64,000 bases of DNA from NCBI RefSeq assembly GCF_024362785.1, contig NZ_CP093301.1:3906001-3970000 (forward strand). Reading direction: 5' to 3'. Positions within the stretch are counted from its first letter, which is position 1, and each line of letters begins with the position of its first letter. The notes beneath the pieces were generated by a model. The model searched no databases. It was not told where the DNA came from and saw only the letters and a program-made list of their open reading frames with translations. A program made the translations under genes and the position numbers. Shown here one piece after another: positions 49,985 through 58,668 of the stretch. This DNA is from Evansella sp. LMS18 (lineage in GTDB: Bacteria; Bacillota; Bacilli; Bacillales; Salisediminibacteriaceae).

Positions 49985-51123
49985 AAAGGAATTATGAGGC
50001 AATCGTCGTAGGCGGAGGGATAATCGGCGGATCGATTGCATTTCATCTGGCTAAAAGAGGATATGATGTTCTTCTGCTGGATAAAGGACGAGCAGGGAAG
50101 AAAGCATCGAGTGCCGCAGCAGGAATGCTTGCCGCACAGGCTGAACTGGACGATTGCGGGCCCCTTTTTCAGCTGGCCCGAAAAAGCAGGGATATGTTTG
50201 GGAACCTTGCTGATGAACTTAAAGAGATTACTGGAATTGATATCGAGCTGAAAGATAAAGGGATGTACAAAATTGCACTTAACGAGAGGGAAGCCAGGGA
50301 GTATCAGAGAATCATAGAATTACAGAAACGTCTAGGCGACCAGGCGGAGTGGCTGGATCAGGATGAGCTGAGGAATCTGGAGCCAGCTTTATCGGAAGCG
50401 GTTACTGGAGCTATGTACATTGAAAAGGACGGGCATGTATCTGCGCCGGCCCTGACAGAAGCTTTCCTTAAAGCCTCCGCTGCACTCGGAGCTGATATAA
50501 AAGAGTTTACGGAGGTGCAGTCCCTTCAGTTTAGCGGCGGAAAAATAACCGGGGTTGTAACAGACAGCGGAGAGTATGCAAGTGACCATGTCGTTATTGC
50601 AGGCGGGGCATGGAGCAGTAAAGTGATGGCTGCATCTGGTCTTAACCTCGACACTTATCCTGTAAAAGGAGAATGCTTTAGCGTAATTACAGAACGCCCT
50701 CTGGTAACGGGCACGATCTTTTCCCATGGGTGCTACATTGTACCCAAAAAAGGCAACAGAATTGTTGTGGGTGCAACCGTTAAGCCCAATACTTTCAACG
50801 AAAAAGTCACGATGGACGGAATTTTAACTTTAATGGAAAAGGCGAGAAATATCATGCCGGCAATTACAGAGGGAGAACTGGAAAGCACGTGGGCCGGTAT
50901 TCGCCCCCAGACAGGTGACGGCCTGCCATACTTGGGAGAGCACCCTCTGTACCAAGGACTTTATGCGGCTACTGGACATTTTCGAAATGGAATATTACTT
51001 TCCCCTGTAACAGGGCAGGTAATGGCAGATTTAATCGAGGATGAACAGCCGGAAATTGACCTTTCTCCTTTCCTGCCTGGACGTGCTTATGAAAACAGGT
51101 ATGCGGCGGCAGCAAGAGATTAG
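49981..51123 (+). CDS. thiO: Glycine oxidase ThiO
   Basis: 380-residue FAD-dependent oxidase with VVGGGIIGGSIAFHLAKRG at the N-terminus and WAGIRPQTGDGLPYLGEH and ATGHFRNGILLSPVTG near the C-terminus, as in Bacillus ThiO. It turns glycine into iminoglycine (dehydroglycine) for thiazole synthesis. The TTG start overlaps the tenI stop (TTGA) behind AGGAGGTGA, so translation is coupled. Confidence 0.93.
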   Translation: MKRNYEAIVVGGGIIGGSIAFHLAKRGYDVLLLDKGRAGKKASSAAAGMLAAQAELDDCGPLFQLARKSRDMFGNLADELKEITGIDIELKDKGMYKIALNEREAREYQRIIELQKRLGDQAEWLDQDELRNLEPALSEAVTGAMYIEKDGHVSAPALTEAFLKASAALGADIKEFTEVQSLQFSGGKITGVVTDSGEYASDHVVIAGGAWSSKVMAASGLNLDTYPVKGECFSVITERPLVTGTIFSHGCYIVPKKGNRIVVGATVKPNTFNEKVTMDGILTLMEKARNIMPAITEGELESTWAGIRPQTGDGLPYLGEHPLYQGLYAATGHFRNGILLSPVTGQVMADLIEDEQPEIDLSPFLPGRAYENRYAAAARD

Positions 51124-51153
51124 CTTACCAGCTTATAACAGGAGGTGAACAAC

Positions 51154-51357
51154 ATGGAACTGATTGTGAACGGGGATAAAATTGAAGTTCCCGGCAGTGT
51201 GTCAACAGTGACAAATCTTCTCGAGCACTTCGATATTGATAAAAAGGTAGTAATCGTGGAAGTGAATGGGGATATTCTTGAAAAAGATAACCATCAGGAG
51301 AGAAAGATCTCTGATGGAGACAAAATTGAGCTTGTACACTTTGTAGGAGGCGGATAA
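51154..51357 (+). CDS. thiS: Sulfur carrier protein ThiS
   Basis: 67 residues with a beta-grasp pattern and the C-terminal VGGG, the Gly-Gly end that ThiF adenylates and that becomes a thiocarboxylate. AGGAGGTG lies eight bases before the ATG at 51154; a GTG at 51145 overlaps this site. It lies between thiO and thiG, one base before thiG. Confidence 0.92.
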   Translation: MELIVNGDKIEVPGSVSTVTNLLEHFDIDKKVVIVEVNGDILEKDNHQERKISDGDKIELVHFVGGG

Positions 51358-51358
51358 T

Positions 51359-52126
51359 ATGTTAAAAATTGGATCGCAAGAATTTAAATCAAGATTACTA
51401 TTAGGTACAGGAAAATATCCTGACTTTGATATACAGAAGAAAGCAGTTGATGTTTCAGAAACAGAGATTCTTACATTCTCAGTACGGAGAATGAATATTT
51501 TTGAATCCAGCCAGCCAAATTTTCTTGAGAAATTAGATACAGAAAAATATACACTGCTCCCAAATACTGCAGGGGCGAAAACAGCGGAGGAAGCAGTACG
51601 TACAGCGAAGCTTGCAAAAGCATCCGGTCTTTGCGACATGATCAAAGTTGAAGTGATCGGCTGCCAGAAAACGCTGCTTCCTGATCCTGTAGAAACATTA
51701 AAGGCTTCGGAAGAACTCCTAAAGGAAGGATTTATTGTGCTTCCATATACTTCTGATGATGTACTCCTGGCTCGGCGCCTGGAAGAGATGGGGTGCCATG
51801 CGATTATGCCAGGGGCGTCGCCAATCGGCTCCGGGCAGGGAATCATTAACCCGCTCAACTTGAGCTTTATTATTGAACAGACGAGCGTACCTGTGATTGT
51901 AGATGCAGGGATCGGAAGCCCGTCTGACGCTGCCATCGCCATGGAAATGGGAGCGGACGGTGTCCTCTTAAATACGGCAGTTTCCGGTGCAAAGGATCCG
52001 GTGAAAATGGCAGAAGCCATGAAGCTGGCCATTGAAGCAGGGCGTCTTGGCTTTGAAGCTGGAAGAATTCCTAAAAAGCGTTATGCTACTGCGAGCAGCC
52101 CGATGGAAGGAATGAGTATCGGGTGA
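51359..52126 (+). CDS. thiG: Thiazole synthase ThiG
   Basis: 255-residue TIM barrel with [13 protein letters not shown] at the start, the Schiff-base lysine in MIKVEVIG, the phosphate region [23 protein letters not shown] (key part [11 protein letters not shown]) and a [20 protein letters not shown] tail. It builds thiazole phosphate from DXP, dehydroglycine and ThiS-thiocarboxylate. Its last four bases overlap thiF. Confidence 0.95.
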   Translation: MLKIGSQEFKSRLLLGTGKYPDFDIQKKAVDVSETEILTFSVRRMNIFESSQPNFLEKLDTEKYTLLPNTAGAKTAEEAVRTAKLAKASGLCDMIKVEVIGCQKTLLPDPVETLKASEELLKEGFIVLPYTSDDVLLARRLEEMGCHAIMPGASPIGSGQGIINPLNLSFIIEQTSVPVIVDAGIGSPSDAAIAMEMGADGVLLNTAVSGAKDPVKMAEAMKLAIEAGRLGFEAGRIPKKRYATASSPMEGMSIG

Positions 52127-53148
52127 GCGTAAACGGACGTTATTCACGTCAGGAGCTGTTTTCGCCTATCGGGGCGGAAGGGCAGCAGCAGATCATGGAA
52201 AAACATGTCCTTGTTATAGGTGCAGGGGCCCTGGGGACAGGAAGTGCAGAGGCTCTCGTCCGTGCCGGGGTCGGCAAACTTACCATAGTTGACCGTGACT
52301 ATGTGGAATGGAGCAATCTTCAGCGCCAGCAGCTGTATGTGGAAGCTGACGCGGAAGAGCGGATTCCTAAAGCTGCCGCAGCAGAAAAACGGCTGAAGCA
52401 AATTAACTCAGAGGTTGATATCGAGGCAAAAATCATGGATGTGTCAGTTGGGGAAATAGAAGAGCTTGTTCGCGGTGTGGATCTTATCATGGATGCAACT
52501 GACAATTTTGACACGCGAATGATCATTAATGATATTTCACAGAAGGCAGGCATACCCTGGATATACGGCGCCTGTGTCAGCAGTTACGGAATCAGCTATA
52601 CTGTTCTGCCAGGAGAAACACCATGCCTGAATTGTCTTCTGGAAACAGTGCCAATGGGCGGAATGACTTGTGATACGGCAGGCATTATCAGCCCTGCGGT
52701 GCAAATGGTAGTCGCTTATCAAACCTCTGAAGCTTTGAAAATTCTTTCAGGTGATAATGCAGCAATCCGGAGGAAGCTCGTTTCCTTTGATTTATGGAGA
52801 AATCATCATGCAGCGATCAATGTGGAAAAAATGAAAAAAACTGGCTGCTTATCATGCGGCGAGAATCGGGAGTATCCTTATCTGGATACAGCTAACCAAA
52901 CAAAAACGGCTGTATTATGCGGAAGGGATACCGTTCAGCTACGTCCTCCGGAACGGCAGGAGCTGGATCTTGAAAGAACAGCTGGCCTTCTGGAAAAACA
53001 GGGCGGGAAAATTGTGAAAAATGATTTTCTGCTTTCTTTTACAGCTGGTGAACAGAGACTCGTAGTTTTCCAGGACGGACGTGTCCTTGTCCATGGAACA
53101 AAGGATATTAGTGAAGCGAGGACACTCTACCATCGTTATTTAGGATAA
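52123..53148 (+). CDS. thiF: ThiF/MoeB-type adenylyltransferase
   Basis: 341 residues. The nucleotide site is [20 protein letters not shown], followed by [17 protein letters not shown] and [15 protein letters not shown]. Two CxxC pairs (CLNC near 168 and CLSC near 245) bind zinc. About 90 extra residues follow the core and resemble a small ThiS-like or rhodanese-less tail as in Bacillus ThiF/MoeB. It activates ThiS by adenylation. GTG start within the thiG end. It closes the operon; thiC, thiD and thiE are not here. Confidence 0.92.
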   Translation: MSVNGRYSRQELFSPIGAEGQQQIMEKHVLVIGAGALGTGSAEALVRAGVGKLTIVDRDYVEWSNLQRQQLYVEADAEERIPKAAAAEKRLKQINSEVDIEAKIMDVSVGEIEELVRGVDLIMDATDNFDTRMIINDISQKAGIPWIYGACVSSYGISYTVLPGETPCLNCLLETVPMGGMTCDTAGIISPAVQMVVAYQTSEALKILSGDNAAIRRKLVSFDLWRNHHAAINVEKMKKTGCLSCGENREYPYLDTANQTKTAVLCGRDTVQLRPPERQELDLERTAGLLEKQGGKIVKNDFLLSFTAGEQRLVVFQDGRVLVHGTKDISEARTLYHRYLG

Positions 53149-53251
53149 TAATTTTCAGGATCCGGAGCACCCTCATGGTATCTACAGCATAATTGCAAAA
53201 AATTTAGTTAACGAGTGTATGATGCTATTAAAATTACAGGAGATGAAGCAA

Positions 53252-54016
53252 ATGCAGATCAGTGACCAGATTGTATTAGTTACAGGGGGCAGCAGAGGTC
53301 TTGGAGCAGCCATAGCCAAAGCTTTTGGACGTGAAGGTGCAAAAGTCGTCGTAAACTACTACTCAAACAAAGAGCTCGCTGAAGAAGCAGCAGCAGAAAT
53401 TGGCAAGGAACAGGCGGTTGCGATTCAGGGCGATGTACGAGTAAAGGAAGAAGTAGAAGAGATTTTTCGGGAAGCAGAGAAGCATTTTGGCGGACCGGTG
53501 ACTACGGTAATAAACAACGCTCTCGTTGGCTTTAAGTTTGATGCAGCTAACAGAAAAGACAGCAGTGCAATTTCATGGGAAGACTATCACGTGCAGCTGG
53601 AGGGGAGTGTTAAGGCTTCCTTGAATACTGTTCAGGCAGCGAGGAAAGGGATGGTGGAAGCTGGGTTCGGCAGAGTGGTTAATATTGGAACTAACCTTGT
53701 CCAGAACCCTGTCGTAGCCTACCATGATTACAATACCGGTAAAGCAGCGCTTCTCGGTTTCACGAGAAGTATGGCAAAGGACCTAGGTCCCGACAATATA
53801 ACCGTTAATATGGTCTCCGGAGGACTATTGGAAAAAACGGACGCCAGTGCAGCTACTCCTGATGAAGTTTTCCAGATTATTAAAGACAGTACACCTCTTC
53901 AGAAAGTGACAACTCCTGAAGATATGGCGGATGCGGTCCTGTTCTTCGCGTCGCCGTGGAGCCGCTCTGTTACAGGGCAGAATCTTGTGGTAGATGGCGG
54001 CCTTGTGATGGATTAG
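53252..54016 (+). CDS. 3-oxoacyl-ACP reductase-like SDR
   Basis: 254 residues with TGGSRGLG, an NNAL variant of NNAG, and the catalytic Tyr/Lys in YNTGKAAL; the C-terminus GQNLVVDGGLVMD is usual for FabG-like reductases. ATG 53252 is preceded by CAGGAGATG; an in-frame ATG at 53219 lacks a site. About 100 bases separate it from thiF, so it may be partly read through from the thi operon, but its substrate is unknown. Confidence 0.83.
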   Translation: MQISDQIVLVTGGSRGLGAAIAKAFGREGAKVVVNYYSNKELAEEAAAEIGKEQAVAIQGDVRVKEEVEEIFREAEKHFGGPVTTVINNALVGFKFDAANRKDSSAISWEDYHVQLEGSVKASLNTVQAARKGMVEAGFGRVVNIGTNLVQNPVVAYHDYNTGKAALLGFTRSMAKDLGPDNITVNMVSGGLLEKTDASAATPDEVFQIIKDSTPLQKVTTPEDMADAVLFFASPWSRSVTGQNLVVDGGLVMD

Positions 54017-54030
54017 GTAAATATCATTTT

Positions 54031-54068
54031 AAACCCCCTTTCCTTATGCAGAGAAAGGGGGTTTTTTT
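54031..54068 (+). terminator. Terminator after the FabG-like gene
   Basis: AAACCCCCTTTC pairs with GAAAGGGGGTTT, followed by a run of T. Confidence 0.9.
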
Positions 54069-54357
54069 ATGCTCCTTAGTAGGTATTTTCCCTCTGAATT
54101 TTATGCAGTAAAGGGAATTGGGTAAACTTCCCTGTACCATTCGCCCGCCAAACAGTTATGATTTTGCAGAAACCCTCTTAAGATTAGGGATAAACACAAA
54201 ATTTTCCATTCTATAACCAAGTATCGGCCTATTGTTCAACAATTTCCATTGATAGAGAATAACAGTGTAGAAACAAAAAATTGGAAGGAGGTAAAAACAG
54301 AAAGATCCAGACCCTGGGTTATTTTAAACCAATAAATAAAGAGGAGAGGATTTAGAA
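54069..54357. other. Spacer before the C45-like gene
   Basis: About 290 bases without a gene. Apart from a GGAAGGAGGT at 54283 that is followed by no useful frame, and the real ribosome site GAGGAGAGG near 54341, I see nothing specific. Confidence 0.4.
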
Positions 54358-55599
54358 ATGAAAAAGACTATTTTAAGATTATTAATGATCATTTTAATAG
54401 GTGTCGCACCACTGGCTTTTTTATTTAATGGAGAAGCTGAAGCAGAGAAAAATAATGACGAATCAGTCCTTTATCTGAGAGGAAGCCACGAAGAAATCGG
54501 CAGTCAATATGGCGAGCAGGCAAAGAGACAGATACAGCAAAATTTGTCTTTATTTTACTCGATGGCAGAGCAGACAGGTTTTACTGAGGAAATATTGAGT
54601 GAGGCTGCCGTGGAATATGAAGACTTCTTAATCAAGGCAAACCCAGCGATGCTGGAACAGCTGAAAGCAATGGCGGAAAGTGCGGAGGCGGATTACAGAG
54701 ACTTACTCGCCTTTAACGCCCTCGAAGAAGAAATAATCGGTGATGGCTGTACGACGGTTATAGCTACTGGTTCGGCCACAAGAAGCGGTAACGCATATTA
54801 CCACAAAAACCGGGATGCGAGCAGGGGAGCTGCACAAGTAGTGGTTCAGGCAGAGCCGGAAGATGGCTACAGCTACATTGGCATTACCAGTGCAGGTTCC
54901 ACAGGGCTTGCTATGGGAGTGAATGAGCATGGTGTCTCTGTAGGTAACAATGTACTATCAACATGGGATACTTCCCGAAACGGGTACGGAAACCTGACAG
55001 TGATCCGCATGGCTCTTGAAGCAGCAGCTGACGCAAGAGAAGGGGTGCAGTTTATCGAAGAGCTTCCGAGAGCTTCAGGCTCCGCTTATGGAGTGACTGA
55101 CAGTGAAGAAGGAGCCTGGGTGGAAACTACTGCAAACCATTCAGCGGTCTATTGGGTAGTGGATGAAGCGATGGCTCACACAAATCATTACATCCTGCCG
55201 GGAATGGAGCAATTTGATACTCTTACTGAAAACAGCTCTAATGAACGGTGGAGCTGGTATGTTTCAACAGAAGAGCGTCTGGACCGGGCGCAGAGCCTTC
55301 TGGATGATCAGTCCGGCAAATTAAATGTCCAGCGTATTGTAAAGATATCTGAAGATCAGGAACCTGGTCTGGAGAGCACTTACTGGATAGATTCAGATGC
55401 GGTTATTAATGGTATCCCAATGGGCTCTGTTTCAGCAGCTACATTTGACGGCAGTAAAAAGAGAATGTGGTCTCAATTAGGGCAGCCAAGCACTGCGCCT
55501 GCCATCCCATTTGACACAGACCGCCCTCATATACCAGAGCCTTTCGGTTCCGGCTCTCAAAGCGAGAGAATTGAGAAAACAGCAGCAAACAGAAACTGA
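54358..55599 (+). CDS. Exported C45-family (acyl-CoA:6-APA acyltransferase-like) Ntn-hydrolase
   Basis: 413 residues with a signal peptide (MKKTILRLLMIILIGVAPLA, cleavage near 30). The N-terminal helper motif RGSHEEIGSQYGEQAK and the candidate N-terminal nucleophile Cys in IGDGCTTVIATG near 127 match the C45/choloylglycine-hydrolase class, as do GNAYYHKNRDAS, VNEHGVSVGNNVLS and ASGSAYGVTDSEEGAWVE. Such enzymes cut or transfer acyl groups on amides, including acyl-homoserine lactones or bile-acid conjugates in relatives. An intervening propeptide would have to be removed. The substrate here is unknown. Confidence 0.8.
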   Translation: MKKTILRLLMIILIGVAPLAFLFNGEAEAEKNNDESVLYLRGSHEEIGSQYGEQAKRQIQQNLSLFYSMAEQTGFTEEILSEAAVEYEDFLIKANPAMLEQLKAMAESAEADYRDLLAFNALEEEIIGDGCTTVIATGSATRSGNAYYHKNRDASRGAAQVVVQAEPEDGYSYIGITSAGSTGLAMGVNEHGVSVGNNVLSTWDTSRNGYGNLTVIRMALEAAADAREGVQFIEELPRASGSAYGVTDSEEGAWVETTANHSAVYWVVDEAMAHTNHYILPGMEQFDTLTENSSNERWSWYVSTEERLDRAQSLLDDQSGKLNVQRIVKISEDQEPGLESTYWIDSDAVINGIPMGSVSAATFDGSKKRMWSQLGQPSTAPAIPFDTDRPHIPEPFGSGSQSERIEKTAANRN

Positions 55600-55684
55600 C
55601 AGCAACTTGATTGACAATAAAGGCAGTTAAGAAGAAAGGTATGGATTGAAAAGAAGGACTATTTCGTTTTTTCAGACAAAATCC

Positions 55685-55713
55685 TTGACGAATAAAAATA
55701 GAAGAATTAAACT
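55685..55713 (+). promoter_or_regulatory. Sigma-A promoter of the S-box leader
   Basis: TTGACG (55685-55690), exactly 17 bases, TAAACT (55708-55713), about 30 bases before the SAM riboswitch. Confidence 0.65.
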
Positions 55714-55741
55714 GAGTTTAATTATCAATTTAATAGGTTTT

Positions 55742-55849
55742 CTTATCAAGAGAGGCGGAGGGACTGACCCTGTGAAGCCTCGGCAACCAGTACGAAGGTA
55801 CATGGTGCCAATTTCAGAGGAATAATAGTAATTATTCCAAAGATGAGAA
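55742..55849 (+). promoter_or_regulatory. SAM-I riboswitch (S box) controlling the SfnG-type gene
   Basis: The leader carries the S-box core: CTTATCAAGAGAGGCGGAGG, GACTGACCCTGTGAAGCCTC, GGCAACC, GGTGCCAATTTC and AAAGATGAG. The first and last parts pair as P1 (CTTATC/GATGAG). The ATGAG strand can also pair with CTCAT in the terminator at 55883. High S-adenosylmethionine should stop transcription, so the gene is expressed when sulfur amino acids are short. Confidence 0.95.
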
Positions 55850-55882
55850 ATAGTGGACAGAATTCTTTTTTCTGAATTTCAG

Positions 55883-55919
55883 CCCCTTTTCTCATTCATT
55901 TTGAGAAGAGGGGTTTTTT
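55883..55919 (+). terminator. Riboswitch-controlled terminator before the SfnG-type gene
   Basis: CCCCTTTTCTC (55883-55893) pairs with GAGAAGAGGGG (55903-55913) with one G-T pair, followed by TTTTTTG. It competes with P1 of the SAM aptamer. Confidence 0.88.
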
Positions 55920-56087
55920 GTTCGGGCAAGGAGGCGGATCAAAAACAAAAAATGAGAAAAAGGTGCGGCAACACCTTCTTCTCAAGGAACCAGACTATTC
56001 ACTTCACCAGCATGACGAAAAGAAGCCTGGCAGAATTCATTATACCACAGGCCTTTCGTCCAAATTATTTATCAGGAGGACGATAAT

Positions 56088-57185
56088 ATGGGAGACTTAA
56101 AATTTGCATACTGGGTACCGAATGTTAGTGGAGGGCTTGTAGTTTCGAATCTACCCCAGAAAACAGGCTGGGATTTCGAATCTAATAAAAGATACGCACA
56201 AATAGCGGAAGAAGCAGGCTATGATTATGCTTTGCTGCAGACAAGATTTATTGCGAGTTATGGTGCGGAAAATCAGCTGGAGGCTATTACGCTGGCTGCT
56301 GCACTGGCAAGCGTAACTAAGAAAATAAACCTTATATCAGCTGTACATCCTGGTCTCTGGCATCCGGGAGTATATGCGAAAATGATTGCAACGCTTGATA
56401 ATATAAGTAACGGGCGCGCAGCATTAAATGTTGTGAGCGGGTGGTTGAAGCAGGAGTTTACTGGCTACGGAGAGCCCTGGCTTGAACATGATGAAAGATA
56501 TCGGAGAGCGGAAGAATTCATTCAGGTGCTTAAATCAATGTGGACAGAGGAGAAGACTACATTTAAAGGGGACTTTTACCGTATTAATGAAGCTCCTTTG
56601 ATGCCAAAGCCTGTCAATGGAAGGCCACCAGTCTTCCAGGGCGGGAACTCTAAAGCTGCCAGAAGGATGGCTGCTAAATATTCCGACTGGTATTTTATGA
56701 ACGGCAATACACTGGAAGGTTTTAAGGAGCAAATGGAGGATGTTAAATCTCTTGCCAGAGATGAAGGAAGAGAGAATGAGATAAAGTTTGCGGTAAACGG
56801 CTTCGCAATCATTCGCGATACAGAGGAAGAAGCTGTGCAGCTGTTGAGGGATATAGTATCCAACGCGGATACTAAAGCAGTGGAAGGCTTTAAAGAGGCG
56901 GTAAAAGAAGCTGGGCAATCATCGAAAGAAAAGGAAGGTATGTGGGCAAATTCCAGCTTCGAAGATCTTGTTCAGTATAATGACGGCTTTAAAACAGGTT
57001 TGATAGGTACGGCAGAACAGGTCTCCGACCGGATTATTGAACTTAAAAAAATTGGAATAGATTTGGTGCTAACCGGACATTTCCACTATGAGGAAGATTT
57101 AAAAAGATTTGGGGAAGAAGTTATCCCTCTTGTGAAAAAGAAAGAATCAGAGCTGGAAATCAAGACACCTTCAGCTACTTATTAA
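56088..57185 (+). CDS. sfnG: FMNH2-dependent sulfone/sulfonate monooxygenase (SfnG-type, LLM class)
   Basis: 365-residue luciferase-like TIM barrel. Segments FAYWVPNVSGGLVVS, LLQTRFIASYGAE, AVHPGLWHPGVYAK, NVVSGWLKQEFTGYGEPWLE and SDWYFMNGNTLEGF match dimethylsulfone monooxygenase SfnG closely; the SsuD family is the next best. It would free sulfur from dimethylsulfone (to methanesulfinate) or an alkanesulfonate with FMNH2 and O2. The S-box before it supports a sulfur-scavenging role. GGAGG lies nine bases before the ATG. No flavin reductase or transporter gene is adjacent, so these must be supplied elsewhere. Confidence 0.88.
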   Translation: MGDLKFAYWVPNVSGGLVVSNLPQKTGWDFESNKRYAQIAEEAGYDYALLQTRFIASYGAENQLEAITLAAALASVTKKINLISAVHPGLWHPGVYAKMIATLDNISNGRAALNVVSGWLKQEFTGYGEPWLEHDERYRRAEEFIQVLKSMWTEEKTTFKGDFYRINEAPLMPKPVNGRPPVFQGGNSKAARRMAAKYSDWYFMNGNTLEGFKEQMEDVKSLARDEGRENEIKFAVNGFAIIRDTEEEAVQLLRDIVSNADTKAVEGFKEAVKEAGQSSKEKEGMWANSSFEDLVQYNDGFKTGLIGTAEQVSDRIIELKKIGIDLVLTGHFHYEEDLKRFGEEVIPLVKKKESELEIKTPSATY

Positions 57186-57425
57186 TCTCCAATAAATATT
57201 TTCTTAAAATAATGATATAAAATTTGAGGAATAACTAAAAAGGCGAGTTGAAGCAGGCTGCTCTTGAAATATTAAGTATAATTACCTAGTATTTTTCTAT
57301 ATTCCTCCAAATGTTTTAGAGTTATTGATTGACGTTTAGCTGAAAATGTTATATAAATATCTTTGTGGTTATTGGAATAGTATCCAATTTCATAAAAAAT
57401 CTCACTTATTTTGGAGGAATTACAT

Positions 57426-57722
57426 ATGAAGAAACTAGTTACAGCTCTATCTTTATCAACAGTTTTAGTACTTGCTGCTTGCGGCGACAACGGCAACAAC
57501 GATGCGAACGAAAACACTGACAACAACGGAAACGTTGACGTAGAAGTGGAAGAGAACAACAACGCTGACGTTGAAGTGGAAGAAAACAACGACGCTGACG
57601 TTGAAGTAGAAGAAAACAACGATGCGGATGTTGAAGTAGAAGAAAACAATGATGCTGATGTTGACGTTGAAGAAAACGACGAAGCAGCTGACAACAACGT
57701 AGACGCTGAAGATAACAACTAA
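57426..57722 (+). CDS. Very acidic repeat lipoprotein
   Basis: 98 residues from ATG 57426 after TTGGAGG. The lipoprotein signal ends LAAC (cysteine at 19). Nearly the whole mature part is Asp/Glu/Asn/Val: ten-residue units of the form DVEVEENNDA are repeated five times and there is no basic residue after the signal. The mature protein would be a highly negative surface polymer. It may bind cations or protons at the membrane face at high pH, which is speculation. The DNA repeat is exactly 30 bp. Its own terminator follows. Confidence 0.75.
   Translation: MKKLVTALSLSTVLVLAACGDNGNNDANENTDNNGNVDVEVEENNNADVEVEENNDADVEVEENNDADVEVEENNDADVDVEENDEAADNNVDAEDNN
57537..57686 (+). repeat. 30-bp in-frame tandem repeat inside the acidic lipoprotein gene
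   Basis: Units begin at 57537, 57567, 57597, 57627 and 57657 with GACG or GATG and encode DVEVEENN(D/N)A. Differences are mostly synonymous. Confidence 0.88.
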
Positions 57723-57736
57723 TCTTTTAAACTTAA

Positions 57737-57774
57737 AAAGAGTTTTCCTGGACAACCGGGAAGCTCTTTTTTTC
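57737..57774 (+). terminator. Terminator after the acidic lipoprotein gene
   Basis: AAAGAGTTTTCCTGG and CCGGGAAGCTCTTT form an imperfect stem followed by TTTTC. Confidence 0.78.
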
Positions 57775-57887
57775 TGCTTTCTAATTGCAAGCAAAATACA
57801 GAATATTTTGTTATACTTTTAATGTCAGCAATGTTTTTAGCAAGAGAGTACATATTTATTACCAGATTCAAAACAGGGAGGTATACG

Positions 57888-58334
57888 ATGGCAAAAGCAG
57901 AAGAAAAACTCAGTCCGGAGTTAGTGGAATCGTTACAGGGAGAGAAAATAGTTTCATTGGTAACTATCGATGCAGAGACAAATGAACCTGATTTAAGTGT
58001 TATCTCCTGGCTGCTTGCACACGAAGATGGGAAAACAATTAAATTTGCTGTTGGCCATAACGCCAATACTGCAAAGAATATCGAGGAAAATCCAGATGTT
58101 ATTCTTGGAGTGACAGGAGCAGGCAGCTGTTTTTCAGTAAAAGGTAAAGGCTCTGTGTCTGACGTGATTTCTAAAACGATGAAATACCGAGTTGTGACGG
58201 TCGTAGTGGACTCTGTGAAAGACGTTATTTTCTACGGAGGAAAAATAACAGCCGAAGCACAATATGAAAAGACTTACGATCCAAAACTGGCAGAAAAGCT
58301 GGACGAAGAAGTTTACAGTTTGCTAAAAGAATAA
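57888..58334 (+). CDS. Pyridoxamine-5'-phosphate-oxidase-like flavin-binding protein
   Basis: 148 residues with a split-barrel pattern: KIVSLVTIDAETNEPDLSVI, KTIKFAVGHNANTAKNIEEN and PDVILGVTGAGSCFSVKGKG. This fits small PNPOx-like proteins that bind FMN or a similar cofactor. GGGAGGT lies before the ATG at 57888; an earlier in-frame start at 57822 has no ribosome site. The substrate is unknown. Confidence 0.8.
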   Translation: MAKAEEKLSPELVESLQGEKIVSLVTIDAETNEPDLSVISWLLAHEDGKTIKFAVGHNANTAKNIEENPDVILGVTGAGSCFSVKGKGSVSDVISKTMKYRVVTVVVDSVKDVIFYGGKITAEAQYEKTYDPKLAEKLDEEVYSLLKE

Positions 58335-58535
58335 AAAATAGAAGGGCGGTTTTCGGTAATTGTTTGTCCATCCGGAGCCGTCTTTTGTTATGCCTTCTTC
58401 AGTTACCTTTCCTGTTTTTTCTTCAGGAAATTCCTAAATATCCCGTTCCTTTTAAAGAGAAGCTTCCTGCAGGAAAACAGAAACAACTTATAGAACTAAA
58501 GTGGTTAATTAATAGTCATTCGAGAGGGGGCGATT

Positions 58536-58646
58536 GCGAAGAGGAAACCAACCTGCGAAATCGGAGGGTCAATCAGCGAACGAGGTGATCCAACCTACGA
58601 AAAAAGGTGCCCAACTTGCGAAGAGGAAACTAACCTGCAAAATGGA
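58536..58646. repeat. Degenerate 19/21-bp tandem repeat (GCGAA...CCAACCT)
   Basis: GCGAA-type cores begin at 58536, 58555, 58576, 58597, 58618 and 58637, so spacings are 19, 21, 21, 21 and 19 bases, about two helical turns. Each unit ends in CAACCT, CAATCA or TAACCT. It lies just before the methyltransferase gene. Confidence 0.75.
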
Positions 58647-58668
58647 GTAAAGAAGGGAGATGGATAAT

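Noticed and set aside
57272-57794. Minus-strand frames opposite the acidic lipoprotein
   Set aside because: Their low-complexity Ser/Thr/Phe or Val/Phe composition simply mirrors the 30-bp repeat on the other strand.
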